Assembly (NCBI GenBank): GCA_022793995.1 | Contig: JAAWDY010000050.1 | Span: 1-64,000, forward strand | From: Coprococcus sp. | GTDB lineage: Bacteria; Bacillota; Clostridia; Lachnospirales; Lachnospiraceae | DNA length: 64,000 nucleotides | Direction of reading: 5' to 3' | Shown here: positions 61,323-64,000 of the stretch, piece by piece | Position numbering within the stretch: the stretch's first letter is position 1 | Layout of the letters: the number at the start of each line of letters is the position of its first letter | Notes under the pieces: model-generated | What the model was told of the DNA's origin: nothing | The model's input: only the letters and a program-made list of their open reading frames with translations | Databases searched by the model: none | Translations under genes and position numbers: made by a program

Positions 61323-64000
61323 TTATATATATTTTTTCACCGCCTCAGTTATCTCTTCTCCGGCCTTTACCTCCCGGAGTGCGAATGCCATCGCGAAATC
61401 CTGACGTTTTACTTTGTATTCTTCGATCTGTTCTTCCCCGCAGCTATTACTGCCAAGCCCGGAATGCCGGTAGTCCAGATGTACAATGATATCCCCCGAC
61501 TTCTTCAGCTCAAACGGATGCGCCGCCGCCTCGATTTCCTCGTCCGTGTAGTACGACAGATTCAGCCCCAGAGGGGATTCCATTGTGGCAAGAAGACTCT
61601 TCTTCCCATCTCCTGCGGCAAACCAATGAACCTTTTCCCGGTGTCCATTCTCCTGGGGATAAACATAGTCCGTTCCCATTCCTTCCACGCTATTGTGGAA
61701 AATCCCCATCCGGCAGGCGCTCTTGCTATCCTCATAGTTTTCGCCCGGTCCCATGCCGTAATATGTCGCCTGGTTCAGCGTATCCTTGATCCGCATCTTT
61801 ACACCGAGCCTGGGGAGGAACGGAGGTTCCAGTCCTCCTTTTTGTACGCTCTGTGCTTCCAGGCGCACCTCCAGATGCCCACAGGAATGCACGGTATACT
61901 CGTAGGTGCACTCATATCCCCATGACTGGTTCAGGCATCCAAAATATTTCAAAATCCGAACAGCCACATCCGATCCTTTTCTTTCCCAGAAAAAGCCTTC
62001 CGTCTGTTCGCTGGACTTCTGGATAAAATACTTATTCATCCAGTCGTCCTTTTTATACATATCGTTATCGATTGTGGCGCGGTAGACCGTCATCTCAGGT
62101 CCGCCGGTGAGGAGTTGTTCCCCTTCTGCTTCAACTGAGAGGAGTGTTCCGAATACGGTGTGGAACCTCGCGCAGATCTGCTCATTTCTGACCTCCAGGA
62201 TTCCCTGCTCCTCTTTTACCGTAAGCCTGCTTCCTTCCGGCCTATGTGCATATACTGTCTTGTGCTCCTCCATCTGGAACTGCACGGCCGATATCTCGTG
62301 GCCTTTTGCCGCATAAAGTGTCTCTTCTTTTTCGCACACAGAAAGATTCAAATAGTATTCTATATTATTTTCCGGTTCAAAAGGCTCATAGGGGATGACG
62401 CACCGCTCTGATTCGCCTGGAAGAGCCGAGAAGCTGTCGATCTTCCCGCTTTGCAGGATCTCTTCTCCGCCCTGAATCTGCCAATTCAGCTCCACCTCGG
62501 AAAGGCTCCTGAAATCATAGTAGTTCTTAAGCTGAACCTCGCGTACCTTTCCTTCTGTCTTCGTCACTTCCACCGGGGCGATCACCTGCTTGTATTCTAA
62601 CAGAGCCGGGGACGGTCTGCGGTCCGGCATTAGCATTCCGTCAATGCAAAAATTACCATTGGTCGGGAAATCTCCATAATTCCCCCCGTAACGATAATAG
62701 ACGCCGTTTTCGTCTTCCGTATAAATCCCATGGTCGTACCATTCCCAGATGAATCCTCCCTGGAGGCGTTTGTATTTACGATACAACTTCTGGTACGCCT
62801 CAAGGCCCCCTGGGCCATTTCCCATGGCATGTCCATACTCGCACATCACATGCGGCTTATTTCCTTTATCCGACGACTTTGCAATCTCTTCCAGGGGCGC
62901 AAGACGGGTGTACATGGTAGAATATACATCTGCCGTTTCCGCCTCAAAATCGCCTTCATAATGAATCAGCCTGGTTGAGTCCAGCTCCCGGATCGCCTGC
63001 GCCGCGCTTCGGAAATTGCATCCGAATGCGGACTCGTTTCCCATAGACCACATCAGGATGCACGGATGATTCCTGTCCCGTTTCACCATACGCACACTTC
63101 TGTCCACATAGGACTTCTCCCAGGCGGGATCGTCCGTAATCCATGTATAATTTTCCAGCCATTCAAAACCGTGGCATTCCAAGTCTGCCTCGTTAATGAC
63201 ATAAAGCCCATATTCGTCGCAAAGGTCGTAGAAATATTCGTTCGCCGGATAATGGGAGCACCGCACCGCGTTAATGTTGTGCTGTTTCATCAGAATCACG
63301 TCCTCTTTCATCCGCTCATAGGACACGCTCCGCCCCTCTTTCGGATCATAGTCGTGATGGTTCACTCCATTTAACAGAATGACTTTCCCGTTCACACAGA
63401 AATTATGATCTATCATCTCGATCTTGCGAAATCCGGTACGCACGACCGCCTCATGTCCTTCTGTCCTAACAGTCACCTCGTAAAGCTTTGGCGTCTCCGC
63501 CGTCCACCTTCTGACATCTGGGATCTTCTCTTCCACTTCGCACTGATATCCTTCTGCCACAAACGTCCCGGATGCGACCTCCTCCGTCCCCTTGCAGATA
63601 CGCCAGCTTCCTTTTGCCTGCTCCTGTTTCGTGCGGATCTTGATCCGTAGGATACCTGTTTTATACTCGTCTGTCAGATCGCCTTCAACCTGAAGGTCAA
63701 GAAGTGCGTTTTTGTGTTCGCAGATCAGCTCCACATTCCGGTAAATACCTGACATCCACCACATATCCTGATCTTCCAGGTAAGTGCCGTCCGACCACTT
63801 ATACACCCTCACTGTAACATCGTTCTCCCCGACCGTCACATATTCGGTGATATCGAACTCACCCGGAAGGCGGCTGACCTTTCCATAGCCGATATGCTGC
63901 CCGTTCACCCACACATCATAGGCGCTGTCCACGCCGTGGAACTTCAGGATCGTATCCCCCTCCATCCATTTTTCGTCCAGGACAAATTTCCTCTTATAGA
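61323..64000 (-). CDS. lacZ: Beta-galactosidase, GH2 LacZ type (5' end outside window)
   Basis: The open frame continues past the window edge (codons for YKRKFVLDEKW precede the ATG at 63965), so the N-terminus is missing. Visible are the sugar-binding domain (GVDSAYDVWVNGQHIGYG), acid/base Glu in LMWSMGNESAFG, nucleophile Glu in MCEYGHAMGNGPGG, and a C-terminal Bgal_small_N domain with YYGMGPGENYEDSK. It hydrolyses terminal beta-galactosides such as lactose. It ends 16 bp before the GH65 gene and heads the operon seen here. Confidence 0.95.
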   Translation of the reverse strand, partial: YKRKFVLDEKWMEGDTILKFHGVDSAYDVWVNGQHIGYGKVSRLPGEFDITEYVTVGENDVTVRVYKWSDGTYLEDQDMWWMSGIYRNVELICEHKNALLDLQVEGDLTDEYKTGILRIKIRTKQEQAKGSWRICKGTEEVASGTFVAEGYQCEVEEKIPDVRRWTAETPKLYEVTVRTEGHEAVVRTGFRKIEMIDHNFCVNGKVILLNGVNHHDYDPKEGRSVSYERMKEDVILMKQHNINAVRCSHYPANEYFYDLCDEYGLYVINEADLECHGFEWLENYTWITDDPAWEKSYVDRSVRMVKRDRNHPCILMWSMGNESAFGCNFRSAAQAIRELDSTRLIHYEGDFEAETADVYSTMYTRLAPLEEIAKSSDKGNKPHVMCEYGHAMGNGPGGLEAYQKLYRKYKRLQGGFIWEWYDHGIYTEDENGVYYRYGGNYGDFPTNGNFCIDGMLMPDRRPSPALLEYKQVIAPVEVTKTEGKVREVQLKNYYDFRSLSEVELNWQIQGGEEILQSGKIDSFSALPGESERCVIPYEPFEPENNIEYYLNLSVCEKEETLYAAKGHEISAVQFQMEEHKTVYAHRPEGSRLTVKEEQGILEVRNEQICARFHTVFGTLLSVEAEGEQLLTGGPEMTVYRATIDNDMYKKDDWMNKYFIQKSSEQTEGFFWERKGSDVAVRILKYFGCLNQSWGYECTYEYTVHSCGHLEVRLEAQSVQKGGLEPPFLPRLGVKMRIKDTLNQATYYGMGPGENYEDSKSACRMGIFHNSVEGMGTDYVYPQENGHREKVHWFAAGDGKKSLLATMESPLGLNLSYYTDEEIEAAAHPFELKKSGDIIVHLDYRHSGLGSNSCGEEQIEEYKVKRQDFAMAFALREVKAGEEITEAVKKYI

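Overview
The window looks like chromosomal DNA of a gut Lachnospiraceae bacterium (Clostridium cluster XIVa; Firmicutes). The evidence is the mid-range base composition, AGGAGG-type ribosome binding sites, the cysS-mrnC-rlmB-sigH gene order, a sporulation sigma factor (SigH), a T-box in front of thrS, DUF1540 and CD3324-type small proteins, and several families of short palindromic repeats. Species cannot be fixed from this sequence. Most genes lie on the minus strand.

Layout. (1) 1-660: the last codons of a large serine recombinase abut, in the same reading frame, the 3' part of a PIN-like gene, which suggests the right end of an integrative element inside a target gene. (2) 825-6850: an uncharacterised uptake and hydrolysis module: a sodium:solute symporter, two paralogous OFA-type MFS transporters, an M20 amidohydrolase and a Crp/Fnr-family regulator. 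Two matching palindromes lie exactly where a class II activator would sit upstream of both transcription units. (3) 6950-21110: housekeeping genes: DUF1540 protein, thrS with a T-box, YczE-like and YdcF-like membrane proteins, SEC-C protein, asnA, a lipoprotein, MgtC, purA, a cardiolipin synthase, glnS. (4) 21361-31779: a decayed ATPase gene, a YyaL-like thioredoxin-domain protein, tRNA-Thr, the sigH-rlmB-mrnC-cysS-acetyltransferase-ispF cluster, tRNA-Val, tRNA-Met and gdhA. (5) 32069-40180: an unknown pair with a CD3324-type HTH protein, purL, a TIGR01906 membrane protein, a DUF3796/XRE pair with visible operators, and a LysR regulator. (6) 40338-45066: DNA repair genes: a nuclease-helicase, and a TIGR03915 protein with a TIGR03916 radical SAM protein behind a striking 13-bp-period array of five SOS-box-like sites. 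(7) 45257-54838: a defence or accessory stretch: a truncated DNA methyltransferase, a ThrE-type exporter, and a complete type I restriction-modification system (hsdR, hsdS, hsdM) with a broken AAA_13/PrrC-like gene between hsdS and hsdM. (8) 55086-64000: M42 aminopeptidase, a LacI regulator, and an operon of beta-phosphoglucomutase, EamA transporter, GH65 disaccharide phosphorylase and GH2 beta-galactosidase (cut by the window end).

Three repeat families are notable. One is a 163-bp palindromic element (three copies), one copy of which supplies the stop codons of both flanking convergent genes. The second is a roughly 115-bp MITE-like element with 8-9 bp target duplications, one copy of which re-creates the hsdM stop codon. 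The third is a short hairpin repeat directly upstream of ribosome binding sites in the cysS cluster. Best candidates for new biology are the SOS-type array controlling the radical SAM repair pair, the two-promoter Crp/Fnr regulon, and the autoregulated DUF3796/XRE unit.
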